In this document: positions 9,719 to 19,460 of the stretch, in pieces | Numbering within the stretch: the stretch's first letter is position 1 | Layout: every line of letters begins with the position of its first letter | Assembly (NCBI RefSeq): GCF_015207825.1 | Contig: NZ_JADEWC010000006.1 | Coordinates: 62,001 to 126,000 of the forward strand | Direction: 5' to 3' | Source of the DNA: Cyanobacterium stanieri LEGE 03274 | GTDB lineage: Bacteria > Cyanobacteriota > Cyanobacteriia > Cyanobacteriales > Cyanobacteriaceae | Length of the DNA: 64,000 nt | The notes under the pieces: model-generated | What the model saw: only the letters and a program-made list of their open reading frames with translations | The model's database searches: none | What the model was told of the DNA's origin: nothing | Made by a program: the position numbers and the translations under genes

Positions 9719-11661
9719 TAATCTACCATTTCCGCTAGTTCCATCCATTTTTCGGTGGCGTTGTCTAACTCTTTATTAATATTCGCTAATTCTTGGGTCA
9801 AGTTTTGTAATTCTTCGTAGTCTATTCCTTGATTTTGATATAGTTTATTTTCTATGTTCGCTTTTTTTTCTTCTAAATTTGGAATAGTTTTATTCTCTAA
9901 TTTATCTAATTCTCTTAGTTCAAAGTTAGATAATTTTTTATTTGATTTTTGATTTTTGATTTCTTTTTTATTAGAATGTTGTTGTTTTTTCTTGTTTTTT
10001 TCAACTGCCTTAACTTGTTCTAGTTCTTCTTTTTCCCTGGCTTCTTGTCTTCTTTTGTACTCTAAATAAATGGAATAATTACCAGGATATTGTTTTAATG
10101 TGCCATCTTGTTGGAAAGCAAAAATAGTTTCTACGGTGCGATCTAAAAAGTAGCGATCATGGGATACTACAATGACGCAGCCTTTGAAGGTTTCTATATA
10201 TTCTTCTAATACCGCAAGGGTTTGTACATCTAAATCGTTAGTAGGTTCATCGAGAATTAAAACGTTAGGATTACTAATGAGCATTCTCAGTAAAAATAAT
10301 CGTCTTTTTTCTCCCCCTGATAATTTTTCGATGGGGGCGTATTGTTGGTTGGGGGTGAATAAAAATCGTTCGAGGAGTTGGGAGGCGCTGATTTGTCCAC
10401 CGTCGGAGGTTTCGATGTAGGTGGCGACTTCTTTGATATACTCGATCGCCCTTAATTGTTGTTCTTTAGCGGTAATTAAATCATCGGAATGTTGGTCAAA
10501 ATAACCAATTTTTATAGTACCACCAATATCCACATAACCATCATCAGGTTCTACCTTACCCATAATCATATTCATTAAAGTGGATTTTCCTACCCCATTT
10601 CCGCCGATAATGCCCACCCTGTCATCGGGTTCAAAAATATAGGTAAAATCATTGATTAAAGTGCGATCGCCATAACTCTTACCAATACCGTGTAACTCAA
10701 TTACCTTCTTACCAATGCGACGACTGGGGGTATCAATTTCCACCTTCCCTTGAGCCTTACGAAACTGCTTATTTTTCATATCCGAGATGCGATCAATTCT
10801 CGCCTTTTGCTTCGTGCTACGAGCCTTTGGCCCTCGTTTTAGCCACTCCAACTCCCTGCGTAATACCCCTTGATGTTTGCGCTCACTACTCGCCTCAGAT
10901 TCTTCCGCTAGGGCTTTTTTCTCCAGATAATAACTGTAGTTTCCTGCATAACTAAACACTTCACCCCTATCCACCTCTAATATACGGGTAGTTACCTGAT
11001 CGAGAAAGTAGCGATCGTGAGTAATCAAAAAAATAGCCCCCGAAAACTGTTTCAAATACTCCTGCAACCATTCCACCGACTCCGCATCGAGATGGTTAGT
11101 AGGTTCATCCATCAATAATAAATCAGGTTCAGCCATTAAAACCGAAGCAAGGGCAACCCGTTTACGATAACCCCCCGATAAACTACCCATTTTTGCCTCA
11201 AAATCCTGAATCCCCAACTTATCGAGGATAATTTTTGCCTCCGCCTCCAGATTCCAAGCATTATGACTATCAATTTTTTCCGTAACCCTTGCCAACTGCC
11301 CCATCAACTGCTCTTGGGTTGCCGTATCCGCATGGGCGATGCGGTGGGATAAATCCTCATATTCCCTTATCCACTGCATTTGTTCTCCACAATCGGCAAA
11401 TACCTGTTCTAATACTGTATGATCAGGGTCAATATCAGGCTGTTGAGGTAGATAAATAATTCTCGCCCCCGATTTAGTTACCATTTCTCCCCCGTCTGTG
11501 GGTTCGATACTCGCCAACATTTTCAGTAAAGTTGACTTACCAGCGCCATTTACCCCAATCAAACCCACCTTATCATTATCTTCAATGCTAAAACTGGCAT
11601 CTTTGATGATTTCTTTGATACCAAAGTCTTTTTTGAGGGATTGAACGGTTAAAATGGTCAT
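9718..11661 (-). CDS. ABC-F family ATPase, Uup-like
   Basis: Soluble protein with two ABC ATPase domains and no membrane segments. ABC-F proteins act on ribosomes, and Uup-type members also affect replication-related processes. Domain 1 has Walker A GVNGAGKST and signature LSGGYRKR. Domain 2 has Walker A GGNGVGKST and signature LSGGEKRR, with Walker B LLLMDEPTNHLD and VLILDEPTNDLD. The linker between the domains is basic. The last 110 residues are a Lys/Glu-rich coiled coil, which favours Uup over EttA. The length (647) fits Uup. The stop codon overlaps the start of the restriction endonuclease, so both are translated from one mRNA. The photolyase gene lies 123 bases upstream on the same strand. 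Confidence 0.92.
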   Translation of the reverse strand: MTILTVQSLKKDFGIKEIIKDASFSIEDNDKVGLIGVNGAGKSTLLKMLASIEPTDGGEMVTKSGARIIYLPQQPDIDPDHTVLEQVFADCGEQMQWIREYEDLSHRIAHADTATQEQLMGQLARVTEKIDSHNAWNLEAEAKIILDKLGIQDFEAKMGSLSGGYRKRVALASVLMAEPDLLLMDEPTNHLDAESVEWLQEYLKQFSGAIFLITHDRYFLDQVTTRILEVDRGEVFSYAGNYSYYLEKKALAEESEASSERKHQGVLRRELEWLKRGPKARSTKQKARIDRISDMKNKQFRKAQGKVEIDTPSRRIGKKVIELHGIGKSYGDRTLINDFTYIFEPDDRVGIIGGNGVGKSTLMNMIMGKVEPDDGYVDIGGTIKIGYFDQHSDDLITAKEQQLRAIEYIKEVATYIETSDGGQISASQLLERFLFTPNQQYAPIEKLSGGEKRRLFLLRMLISNPNVLILDEPTNDLDVQTLAVLEEYIETFKGCVIVVSHDRYFLDRTVETIFAFQQDGTLKQYPGNYSIYLEYKRRQEAREKEELEQVKAVEKNKKKQQHSNKKEIKNQKSNKKLSNFELRELDKLENKTIPNLEEKKANIENKLYQNQGIDYEELQNLTQELANINKELDNATEKWMELAEMVD

Positions 11662-11773
11662 GTTTGGGTAATACTAACAAAAACTAATATCTAGTTTAAC
11701 CTGAGTTCGGGATAAAATTTGGTGAGCACTCTTGCTGATTCGACTACCCTCATCAACTCGGCAAAAAATAATA

Positions 11774-11808
11774 ATTGTCCATTGTCAATTGTCCATTGTC
11801 CATTGCTC
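11774..11808. repeat. heptamer array encoding the photolyase C-terminus
   Basis: Five units: ATTGTCC, ATTGTCA, ATTGTCC, ATTGTCC, ATTGCTC. Read on the minus strand it encodes the last seven photolyase residues (EQWTMDN) and its TGA stop at 11785-11787. Confidence 0.85.
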
Positions 11809-13233
11809 TTTAACCTGGGCGTATAATGCCTTAAATTTTCTTTGTTGTTCTTTATGATCTACGATGGGGGGAACATATCCATAACTCGTTGCGTCCATAG
11901 GGGTTATTTTCCCTGTCACGAGGTCTTTTGTGTCCAAAAATCTAATTTCGGGCAACCATTGGCGAATATACTGGGCTTCTGGGTCGAATTTTTGGGCTTG
12001 GGAAGCGGGGTTAAAAATCCGCAAAGGCTTGGGATCCATTCCACTGGAAGCACTCCACTGCCAACCACCGTTATTGGCGGCTAAATCGCCGTCGTAGAGT
12101 TTTTGCATGAAATATTTTTCCCCCCAACGCCAATCAATGATTAAGTCTTTGGTAAGAAAACTGGCGACAATCATACGACAGCGATTGTGCATCCACCCTG
12201 TTTCGTTTAGTTGACGCATGGCGGCATCTACGATGGGATAACCTGTTTTGCCTTCACACCATGCCTGAAATTTTTTCTCGTCGTTTTCCCAAGGAAAGTT
12301 TTTGAAATGTTCTCGATAAGGCCCTTGGGCTAATTCAGGAAAGAAGTATAGGCAATGTTGATAAAATTCTCGCCATGCTAATTCTTTACGCCATGCGGTA
12401 ATGTTTTCCCTTGCTTCATCACTCTGGGTGTTTTCCCATTCTTCGACGGTTTTTTGCCAAATGGTTCTAGGGGCGATCGCACCAAACTTAAGAGCAGCAC
12501 TTAATAAGGAAGTACCATCCATAGCAGGGAAATTACGATGCTCATCATAGTTTACCAATAAATCAGAACAAAAGTAATCTAATCTTTCCAATGCTGCATT
12601 TTCCCCGGGGGCTAACATAAAATTACCTTGCCAGTCATATCCCAATGCTTCAGCCGTTGGTAAATCCATAGCCCCTAACTGATTAACAATTTCTGTTTCT
12701 TTTTCATCTAAACCAATTAGGGAAGTAGGGGCAAAAAAAGGAGATCGTTTTTCTAATTTTTCCCAACTACGCCAAAAAGGACCATAAACACTATAAGGGC
12801 TATTATTACTTTTAGTTAAAACATCCCCCGGAGGATGCATTAATTGATCCCAAAATACATTATATTCAATGTTTTCGTCTTTGAGAATTTGAGCAATTTC
12901 TCTATCTCTATTTCGACTATAAGGTTCTACATCTTTATTCCAAAAAATTGCTTTTCCTTGAAGTTTTTTCATTAAAGAAGGAATAATATTTTTAGGGCTT
13001 TCTTTAAAAATTAAAAAAGTTCCCCCTCTTTCTTGATACTTTTGCCTTAATTCAGCCAAGCAACCCATCATATACTTTACCCGAGCAGGGGCAACGTCAT
13101 CACCATTTAAAATATAAGGATCTAAACAAAAAAAGCCTATTATTTTTTTACTATATTTTTCGGCTTCACTTAGCCCTATATTATCATTAATACGTAAGTC
13201 TTTTCTATGCCAAAATAAAATTAAATTGTCCAT
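11785..13233 (-). CDS. phrA: deoxyribodipyrimidine photolyase (class I)
   Basis: Light-driven repair of UV-induced cyclobutane pyrimidine dimers, using FADH- and an antenna chromophore. The N-terminal Rossmann-like domain starts ILFWHRKDLRINDN (antenna region). The C-terminal FAD domain has the hallmark NETGWMHNRCRMIVASFLTKDL and the DGDLAANNGGWQWSASSGMDPKPLRIFNP stretch, seen as WMHNRCRM and GGWQW. The 482 residues match the cyanobacterial 8-HDF-type enzyme. The last seven residues are encoded by a heptamer repeat. Downstream lie the ABC-F and R-M genes on the same strand. Confidence 0.95.
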   Translation of the reverse strand: MDNLILFWHRKDLRINDNIGLSEAEKYSKKIIGFFCLDPYILNGDDVAPARVKYMMGCLAELRQKYQERGGTFLIFKESPKNIIPSLMKKLQGKAIFWNKDVEPYSRNRDREIAQILKDENIEYNVFWDQLMHPPGDVLTKSNNSPYSVYGPFWRSWEKLEKRSPFFAPTSLIGLDEKETEIVNQLGAMDLPTAEALGYDWQGNFMLAPGENAALERLDYFCSDLLVNYDEHRNFPAMDGTSLLSAALKFGAIAPRTIWQKTVEEWENTQSDEARENITAWRKELAWREFYQHCLYFFPELAQGPYREHFKNFPWENDEKKFQAWCEGKTGYPIVDAAMRQLNETGWMHNRCRMIVASFLTKDLIIDWRWGEKYFMQKLYDGDLAANNGGWQWSASSGMDPKPLRIFNPASQAQKFDPEAQYIRQWLPEIRFLDTKDLVTGKITPMDATSYGYVPPIVDHKEQQRKFKALYAQVKEQWTMDN

Positions 13234-13901
13234 AAATATTATCGCTTTAACTGATTTATTATCATACTATAATTTCTCCAACATATTTTATTATAAGTTT
13301 GTAATTTATTATTTTGTTATATACTCTAAATTCTCATTATCTATTTTTTTAATAATTATCTAAATAATAAAGTCCTTATTATCAGACTAGATTATTTTTT
13401 ATCACTAAATAACTCCCATTGATACTAGATAATTTTCTTATTTGACTTTGCTACTTTCGATGTGATAAATTATCCTTTTAAAAAAAGTATCAAAGGTTTG
13501 ATGATAATCAACCATCGACCATTAAACTTTGAATCTCATATTTAAAGATAAATTATGGTCATTAGTGCTATATTTTATAGTTTACAACTACTATCTAAAT
13601 AAACCAGCAAGAATTGATTTGATACTATTATAAACTTGAGAATTTGATAAGCAAAACAATATAATGGTCATTCATATATCCTTTTCATTAAAACAAAAAA
13701 ATAGTTTTAAACAAGTCTATCTTCTTTCCTATTTCAAAAAATCCTTATCACCTGTCCCCTTATCGTAAACTATCTTGCTACAATCTTAGAAAATTAGGTC
13801 AATTATCGAAGTTTTATCTTTTCAAATAATTACCGAAATGCTAACTAACTATAAATTATTCCTTATTCGTTACTAACTAATTACATAATTCATTATTTAT
13901 C
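13234..13901. other. AT-rich intergenic region between divergent genes
   Basis: 668 bases between the divergent photolyase gene and the giant repeat-protein gene. It is very AT-rich with no ORF, tRNA or clear hairpin. It presumably holds promoters for both directions; none can be assigned confidently. Confidence 0.6.
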
Positions 13902-16900
13902 ATGACTCCTAGTAATAGCTATTTATTCAGTATCGATTTTAAACTTTATCAAAAAATGAATAGTTTGCCCACGAGACTACGGGCAGATTTACTAGGATAT
14001 TTTGAAGCAATTATTGAAAATCCTTCTTTTGCCAAAAGTATTAATAAAAAAGTAAAAGAGGATGTTAATGTTATTCATCGTATTAATTATAATTACCGTC
14101 TCGAATTAATTGCTATTTCCATAGTACAAAATGAACAAAAAATAATTAAATTTCTGAGTATTTCTGATAAAACAAAATTAAAACAAGCCATATTAGTTAG
14201 TAACAATATTCCTCATCAAATTATTGACATTGATATTAACACTGATCAAAATAAGATTGCTTTAAAACCAGAAGATTTGAAAATTTTTCAAGGGCAAAAT
14301 AGTGTTAGAGTTAATAAAACCGATTTTGAAATTAAGTCCAATGATTTTTATCCCTATATAATTGAAAATCAAGATGATAACCTCAGTTTATCTCTTTTAC
14401 TTTCAGAAGAACAAATAAAAATTATTGAATCTCCATTACCTTTGTTATTAAAGGGTAATGGTAAAATGGGTAAAACAAAAAACTTATTACTAAACGCTTT
14501 TAATGCTAGTGTAAATAATGATTATCAAGATTTAGCATTAGTTAGCACCGATAGAATTAGTCAATATCGTTTAGAAAATGCTTATCAACAATTAACGGAA
14601 AAAAATAATTGCAATTTACGGATTAATAACTATATTGATTTAGTTAGAAACACTGCCCATAGTTTACAATTAATTCCCGAAAATAGCTACAGACGATCGC
14701 ACCTTATTGATTATAATAAATTCAAAGAATTATTTGTCGGAGATTGGGATTTACCAGAAATAGAAGTTATTTATCTATGGGAAGAAATACAATTTGTATT
14801 AAAAGGAAATATTGACTCTTCCTTAGATAATAAAGGATTAATATCCCTTAGTAATTATTTAGAGCAATTTGCAAAAAAACAGAGCCTAGAAGCAGATAAT
14901 ATTTATAGAATTGCTGAAAAATATCAAGACTGGTTAAAAGAGAATAAATATTGGGATGTAGAAGACTTAACCCAAACAGTATTAAACAAATTACCCTCTT
15001 ATTTTAGAGGAGAATATGACATAATTTTTGCCGATGATATTCATAACTTAAGTGACTTATCCCTAAAACTATTATTAAGATTAGTCAAAATAAATCCTCA
15101 ACAGACAAAAGCCAAAGTTATTTTTACCTACGATGAAGCCTTATTACATACACGACAATCAACTCTCTATGAAAAATTAGATAATATATTTGAGATGATT
15201 TTAGAAGAATGTAAACTAGAATCATTACATCATAATTTTCCCAAGCCATTAACCCTAACCGTTGCCCAAACAGATAACTATGAATTGATTGAGTTAGAAA
15301 AAATCATCCTAGACTTAAGTAATAAACTCGAATATCAACCAAAAATTAATCATGTAATTAACACCATTGAAAACTGTCATTGGTTAATATCAAGCCATGA
15401 AAATATTATCTCTGCCCTAGAAGAATTACAGCCCGATACCGTCATTATTGTACCTAGTGTAGAAGAAAAACAAACCCTCCTCAATCAAGTTGCCAAACTA
15501 GATAAAAAAACAGCACAAATATTAACCATTCACCAAATCAATAACTATCAATTCCATCAAGTTATCATTTGGAATTTCTTCACCCATTTTAACCACATCA
15601 ATGCCCAATCCCTATGCCAAATTATTCAAAGATACCTCTATCCTTGTCTTAACACCGTTAACCAAAAAGTCTTTTTCTACGAAAGTGACTACGATATTTT
15701 TGAACATTATCCCATCCTTAACAATTATATTCATAAATCAGGACTAAAGGCGATCGCCCCTATCCTTAACCAAAAAAATCGAGACGAAATCACAAAACTA
15801 GCCCACCACTATCACCAACAAAGCGCCTGGGAAATAGCCCAACAATGTTATCAAACCCTAGGTAACCATAAACAAATAAAATATCTTCAAACCCCCATTG
15901 CCGAATTAGAAGGAAAATGGGATTTAGCAGGAGACTTATGGAATCAACTACAACAATGGGATAAAGCCGTATTAGCATGGCAAGAAATACACCCCCAACT
16001 ATGGTTAGAAAAATGGGCAGACTTAACCCCCGAAGCATGGCAAGAAAAAGCAGACTATCTCGCCCAAAAACATCAATATACCCTTGCCAAAATTTGTTAC
16101 CAAAAATCCAATAACCAAGAAGGCTATATCCATTGTCTGGAAAAAAATAAACAATGGGAAACCATCGCCGACATTTACCAACAAAATAATCAACAAGAAA
16201 AAGCCCAACAAAACTACATCCTAGCCGAAGAAAATTACCTCAAACAACAAAACCTCGCCCCCGCAGGAAAAATGTGGGAAAAACTGGGTATGTGGGAAAA
16301 AGCAGCCCTCATCTGGGAAAAACTAGGTGCATGGGAAACCGCCGCCGAAAATTGGCTAAAAGAAAACAACCCAGAAAAAACAGCCCAATGTTATGAAAAA
16401 AGTAACCATTGGGATAAAGCAGAAATCCATTGGCGAGAATTAAACCAACTTCCCCAAATAGCTATCGCCTGTGAAAAACAAGATAAATGGTTACAAGCCG
16501 CCCAAATTTGGCAACAACTAAAAGAATGGGAAAAGGCAGCCCACTGCTTTACCCAAGCCCAAGAAATAGAATCCGCTGCCCATTGTTATCAAAACGCTAT
16601 GGAGTGGGCAAAAGCCGAAATCTGTTGGCGAGAATTAAACCAACTTCCCCAAATAGCTATCGCCTGTGAATGTCAAAACAAATGGGAAAAAGCCGCCCAA
16701 ATTTGGCAAGACTTACAAGAATGGTTGAGGGCTGGATTTGCATGGGAAATGGCAACCGAAATCTTAAAAGCCGCCCACTGTTATCAAAAATGTCAACAAT
16801 GGCAAAAAGCAGAAAACTGTTGGCGACAACTCAACCAACCCCATCACATCGCCATCACCCTCGAAAAACAAGATAAATGGTTAGACGCAGGAAATATTTG

Positions 16901-19190
16901 GCAAAATTTAGGGGAAATAGAAAAAGCTGCCCTCGCCTACGAAAAAATAGAAGCATGGCAACAAGCCTTGGAATTATGGCAACAACTCCATAACCCTCAA
17001 AAAGTAGCCTTTACCTGTTACCAACTAGAAAAATATGAAACCGCCGCCCAAATTTGGCAAACCCTTGGGCAATGGCAACTAGCAGGAGAAGCATGGGAAA
17101 AACAAAACGACATCCATAAAGCCATTATCGCCTATGAAAAAGGTAATCACTGGCAAGAAATAGAAAGGATTTATCGTCAACAACAACAATGGGCAAAAGT
17201 TGCTTCTGCCTGTGAAAAACAAGAAAAATGGTTAGAAGCAGGAGATATGTGGCAAAAATTACAACAAATTCCCAATGCCTCCCGTTGTTATGAATTAGCC
17301 AGACAATGGCAAAAAGCAGAAAAAGGATGGCGACAATTAAAACAGTGGGCTTGTGTGGCGATATGTTGTGAAAAACAAGGTAAATGGTTAGAAGCTGCCC
17401 AGGCTTGGAAGGAAGTTAACCCCTTGGTAAAATCAGCACTTTGTTACGAAAAAATACAAGATTGGGAAAAGGCAGAAACACTATGGAGAAAAGAATCTAA
17501 TTGGGTAAAGGTGGCTAGAATATGTGAAGCCCAAGAAAAATGGGCAGAAGCCGCCCAAATTTGGCAAGACTTACAAGAATGGGAAAGAGCGGCTAAAATA
17601 TGGGCTAAAATTAATCAACTAGAATTAGCGGCCCCCTGTTACGAAAAAGCCCAATTGTGGCAAGAGGCAGAATATTGTTGGCAACAAGTGGGTAATATTG
17701 ATAACCTTGCCCTTCTGGCTGAATTTCAAGGAGATTGGCAAAAAGCGGCCCACATTTGGGAAGAAGAAAAGCAATGGTTTAATGCTGGAAAGGCTTGGGA
17801 AAAAGCAGAGGAAATCAAAAAAGCAGCCCTTTGTTATCAGCGTGATAATAGTTGGCAGGAGGCACAAAATTGCTGGTTGAGGTTAAATGATTTTCGTCAG
17901 GTGGCAATCTGTTGCGAAAAACAAAGCGCTTGGCAGAATGCGGGGGAGGCTTGGTTAAAGGTAGGGGAGTTGGAAAAGGCTGCTATCTGTTTTGAAAAAG
18001 GAAATAGTTGGCAGGATGCCCAAAGTTGTTGGCAAAAGTTACAAAATTATAGTCAAGTGGCAATGTGTTGCGAAAAACAAAGGGATTGGCAGAATGCGGG
18101 AGAGGCTTGGTTAAAGGTAGAGGAATGGGAAAAGGCGGCTATCTGTTTTCAAAAGGGAAATAGTTGGCAAGATGCCCAAGGTTGTTGGCAGAAATTACAA
18201 AATTATAGTCAAGTGGCAATGTGTTGCGAAAAACAAAGGGATTGGCAGAATGCAGGGGAGGCTTGGTTAAAGGTAGAGGAATGGGAAAAGGCGGCTATCT
18301 GTTTTCAAAAGGGAAATAGTTGGCAGGATGCCCAAGATTGTTGGCAGAAGTTACAAAATTATCATAAGGTGGCCATTTGTCTGCAAAAACTTGATAAATG
18401 GGCAAATGCCGCCCAAACTTGGGAGTCTTTGCAAAATTGGCAAAAAGCAGGAGATGCTTGGCTACAGGCGGAAAATACCGAAAAATCAGCTCTATGCTAT
18501 GAAAATGGCGGTTTTTGGGCAAAAGCTGAGATTCTTTGGGAGAGGCAAGAAAATTGGCTAAAATTAGCATACGTTTGTGAAAAACAGCAAAAATGGCAAA
18601 AAGTTGGTTATGCCTATGAACAAGCCCAAGAATGGGCGAAAGCTGGGGCAATATATGAACAAATTCTAGGATATGCAGAGGCAGAAAAATGCTGGATTGA
18701 GTTAAAGGATTGGCAGAAGGTAGCCTATGTTTGTGAGCAACAATCGAAGTGGCGGGAGGCAGGAAAGGCTTGGGCAATGATTCAAAATTGGCATTCTTGC
18801 GCTTTGGCCTATGAAAAGGGTGGTTATTGGCTCGAAGCCTTCGGGGCTTGGGAAACTGATGGTAATTGGGTTAAAGGTGCGATCGCTCTTGAACAAGGTA
18901 AAATTTATGATCAGGCAGCCCAAATATGGTTAAAAACAGACTTAGAGGATAAACAGGAAAAAGCCGCAGTGAATTATGAATTAGCCGAGCAATGGGATTT
19001 GGCAGAAGAATGTTGGCGCACCATTCCCCGTTGGGATAAAATCGCCCTTTGTTGTGAAAAACAAGGCAAAGAAAAAGAAGATTTAGCCATTGAAGCATGG
19101 TTAAATGCGGGTAATAAATTAAAAGCAGCCAATCTATTACGGCGCGCTGGAAAATGGAAGGAGGCCGCAGGTATTTTTATCTCAAGTTAG
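13902..19190 (+). CDS. giant RelE-like / degenerate SF1 helicase / Trp-rich solenoid protein
   Basis: 1762 residues in three parts. Residues 1-110 resemble the RelE/ParE fold found at the front of bacterial TRANK1-like UvrD proteins (LPTRLRADLLGYFEAI, then HRINYNYRLELI). Residues 165-620 align by eye with that helicase family: Walker A GNGKMGKT at 185-192, the segment YQDWLKENKYWDVEDL, a Walker-B-like IIFADDIHNLS (D378 D379) and a motif-V-like TIHQINNYQFHQVIIW at 542. The DEXQD acidic motif has become DDIHN, and the arginines expected in motifs IV and VI are not seen, so helicase activity is doubtful. From about 636 to the end are short helical repeats with pattern W-x2-A-x3-W/C/Y (AAQIWQQLKEWEKAAHCY). 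No signal or membrane segment is present. A role in large assemblies is inference; the function is unknown. Confidence 0.85.
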   Translation: MTPSNSYLFSIDFKLYQKMNSLPTRLRADLLGYFEAIIENPSFAKSINKKVKEDVNVIHRINYNYRLELIAISIVQNEQKIIKFLSISDKTKLKQAILVSNNIPHQIIDIDINTDQNKIALKPEDLKIFQGQNSVRVNKTDFEIKSNDFYPYIIENQDDNLSLSLLLSEEQIKIIESPLPLLLKGNGKMGKTKNLLLNAFNASVNNDYQDLALVSTDRISQYRLENAYQQLTEKNNCNLRINNYIDLVRNTAHSLQLIPENSYRRSHLIDYNKFKELFVGDWDLPEIEVIYLWEEIQFVLKGNIDSSLDNKGLISLSNYLEQFAKKQSLEADNIYRIAEKYQDWLKENKYWDVEDLTQTVLNKLPSYFRGEYDIIFADDIHNLSDLSLKLLLRLVKINPQQTKAKVIFTYDEALLHTRQSTLYEKLDNIFEMILEECKLESLHHNFPKPLTLTVAQTDNYELIELEKIILDLSNKLEYQPKINHVINTIENCHWLISSHENIISALEELQPDTVIIVPSVEEKQTLLNQVAKLDKKTAQILTIHQINNYQFHQVIIWNFFTHFNHINAQSLCQIIQRYLYPCLNTVNQKVFFYESDYDIFEHYPILNNYIHKSGLKAIAPILNQKNRDEITKLAHHYHQQSAWEIAQQCYQTLGNHKQIKYLQTPIAELEGKWDLAGDLWNQLQQWDKAVLAWQEIHPQLWLEKWADLTPEAWQEKADYLAQKHQYTLAKICYQKSNNQEGYIHCLEKNKQWETIADIYQQNNQQEKAQQNYILAEENYLKQQNLAPAGKMWEKLGMWEKAALIWEKLGAWETAAENWLKENNPEKTAQCYEKSNHWDKAEIHWRELNQLPQIAIACEKQDKWLQAAQIWQQLKEWEKAAHCFTQAQEIESAAHCYQNAMEWAKAEICWRELNQLPQIAIACECQNKWEKAAQIWQDLQEWLRAGFAWEMATEILKAAHCYQKCQQWQKAENCWRQLNQPHHIAITLEKQDKWLDAGNIWQNLGEIEKAALAYEKIEAWQQALELWQQLHNPQKVAFTCYQLEKYETAAQIWQTLGQWQLAGEAWEKQNDIHKAIIAYEKGNHWQEIERIYRQQQQWAKVASACEKQEKWLEAGDMWQKLQQIPNASRCYELARQWQKAEKGWRQLKQWACVAICCEKQGKWLEAAQAWKEVNPLVKSALCYEKIQDWEKAETLWRKESNWVKVARICEAQEKWAEAAQIWQDLQEWERAAKIWAKINQLELAAPCYEKAQLWQEAEYCWQQVGNIDNLALLAEFQGDWQKAAHIWEEEKQWFNAGKAWEKAEEIKKAALCYQRDNSWQEAQNCWLRLNDFRQVAICCEKQSAWQNAGEAWLKVGELEKAAICFEKGNSWQDAQSCWQKLQNYSQVAMCCEKQRDWQNAGEAWLKVEEWEKAAICFQKGNSWQDAQGCWQKLQNYSQVAMCCEKQRDWQNAGEAWLKVEEWEKAAICFQKGNSWQDAQDCWQKLQNYHKVAICLQKLDKWANAAQTWESLQNWQKAGDAWLQAENTEKSALCYENGGFWAKAEILWERQENWLKLAYVCEKQQKWQKVGYAYEQAQEWAKAGAIYEQILGYAEAEKCWIELKDWQKVAYVCEQQSKWREAGKAWAMIQNWHSCALAYEKGGYWLEAFGAWETDGNWVKGAIALEQGKIYDQAAQIWLKTDLEDKQEKAAVNYELAEQWDLAEECWRTIPRWDKIALCCEKQGKEKEDLAIEAWLNAGNKLKAANLLRRAGKWKEAAGIFISS
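17905..18372 (+). repeat. three near-identical 156-base tandem units within the giant gene
   Basis: The word GTGGC(A/C)AT..TG..(G/T)CGAAAAACAA recurs with exact 156-base spacing (its C at 17905, 18061, 18217, with a diverged fourth at 18373). Each unit encodes 52 residues. Units two and three differ at only about ten bases, which points to recent duplication or gene conversion. Confidence 0.85.
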
Positions 19191-19460
19191 TAATCTCTTA
19201 TAAATAAACTCCGCTCGGGATTTGTCAATATGCTTCGGTTTCAGGTTTTGGGTGTCAGGTTAATGATTTAGCCAAAGTATAATCAATTATGTAAAATGCG
19301 ATTAGTAAAGTTTACTATCACCCACCTCAAATCTTTAGCCCATTGCCCATTGCCCGTCCTCCATCAAATATTATCCCAAATTCAGATTAACCAAGATCTT
19401 TTTGTCGATTTCCCAGCAATATTCGATAATAAAAAAGTAAATATTGAGAAATGTAACAAA

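Noticed and set aside
9719-9748. Earlier ATG for the restriction endonuclease
   Set aside because: It lies inside the ABC-F reading frame; the TAATG junction at 9718 gives the usual coupled start and a family-like N-terminus.
18295-18777. 160-codon antisense ORF inside the giant gene
   Set aside because: It is a by-product of the biased, repetitive codons of the sense strand; it has no recognisable domain and no ribosome binding site.
19296-19460. Upstream in-frame extension of hslO
   Set aside because: It translates repeat-like intergenic DNA with ATTGCCC units and has no similarity to Hsp33, whose normal start is at 19461.
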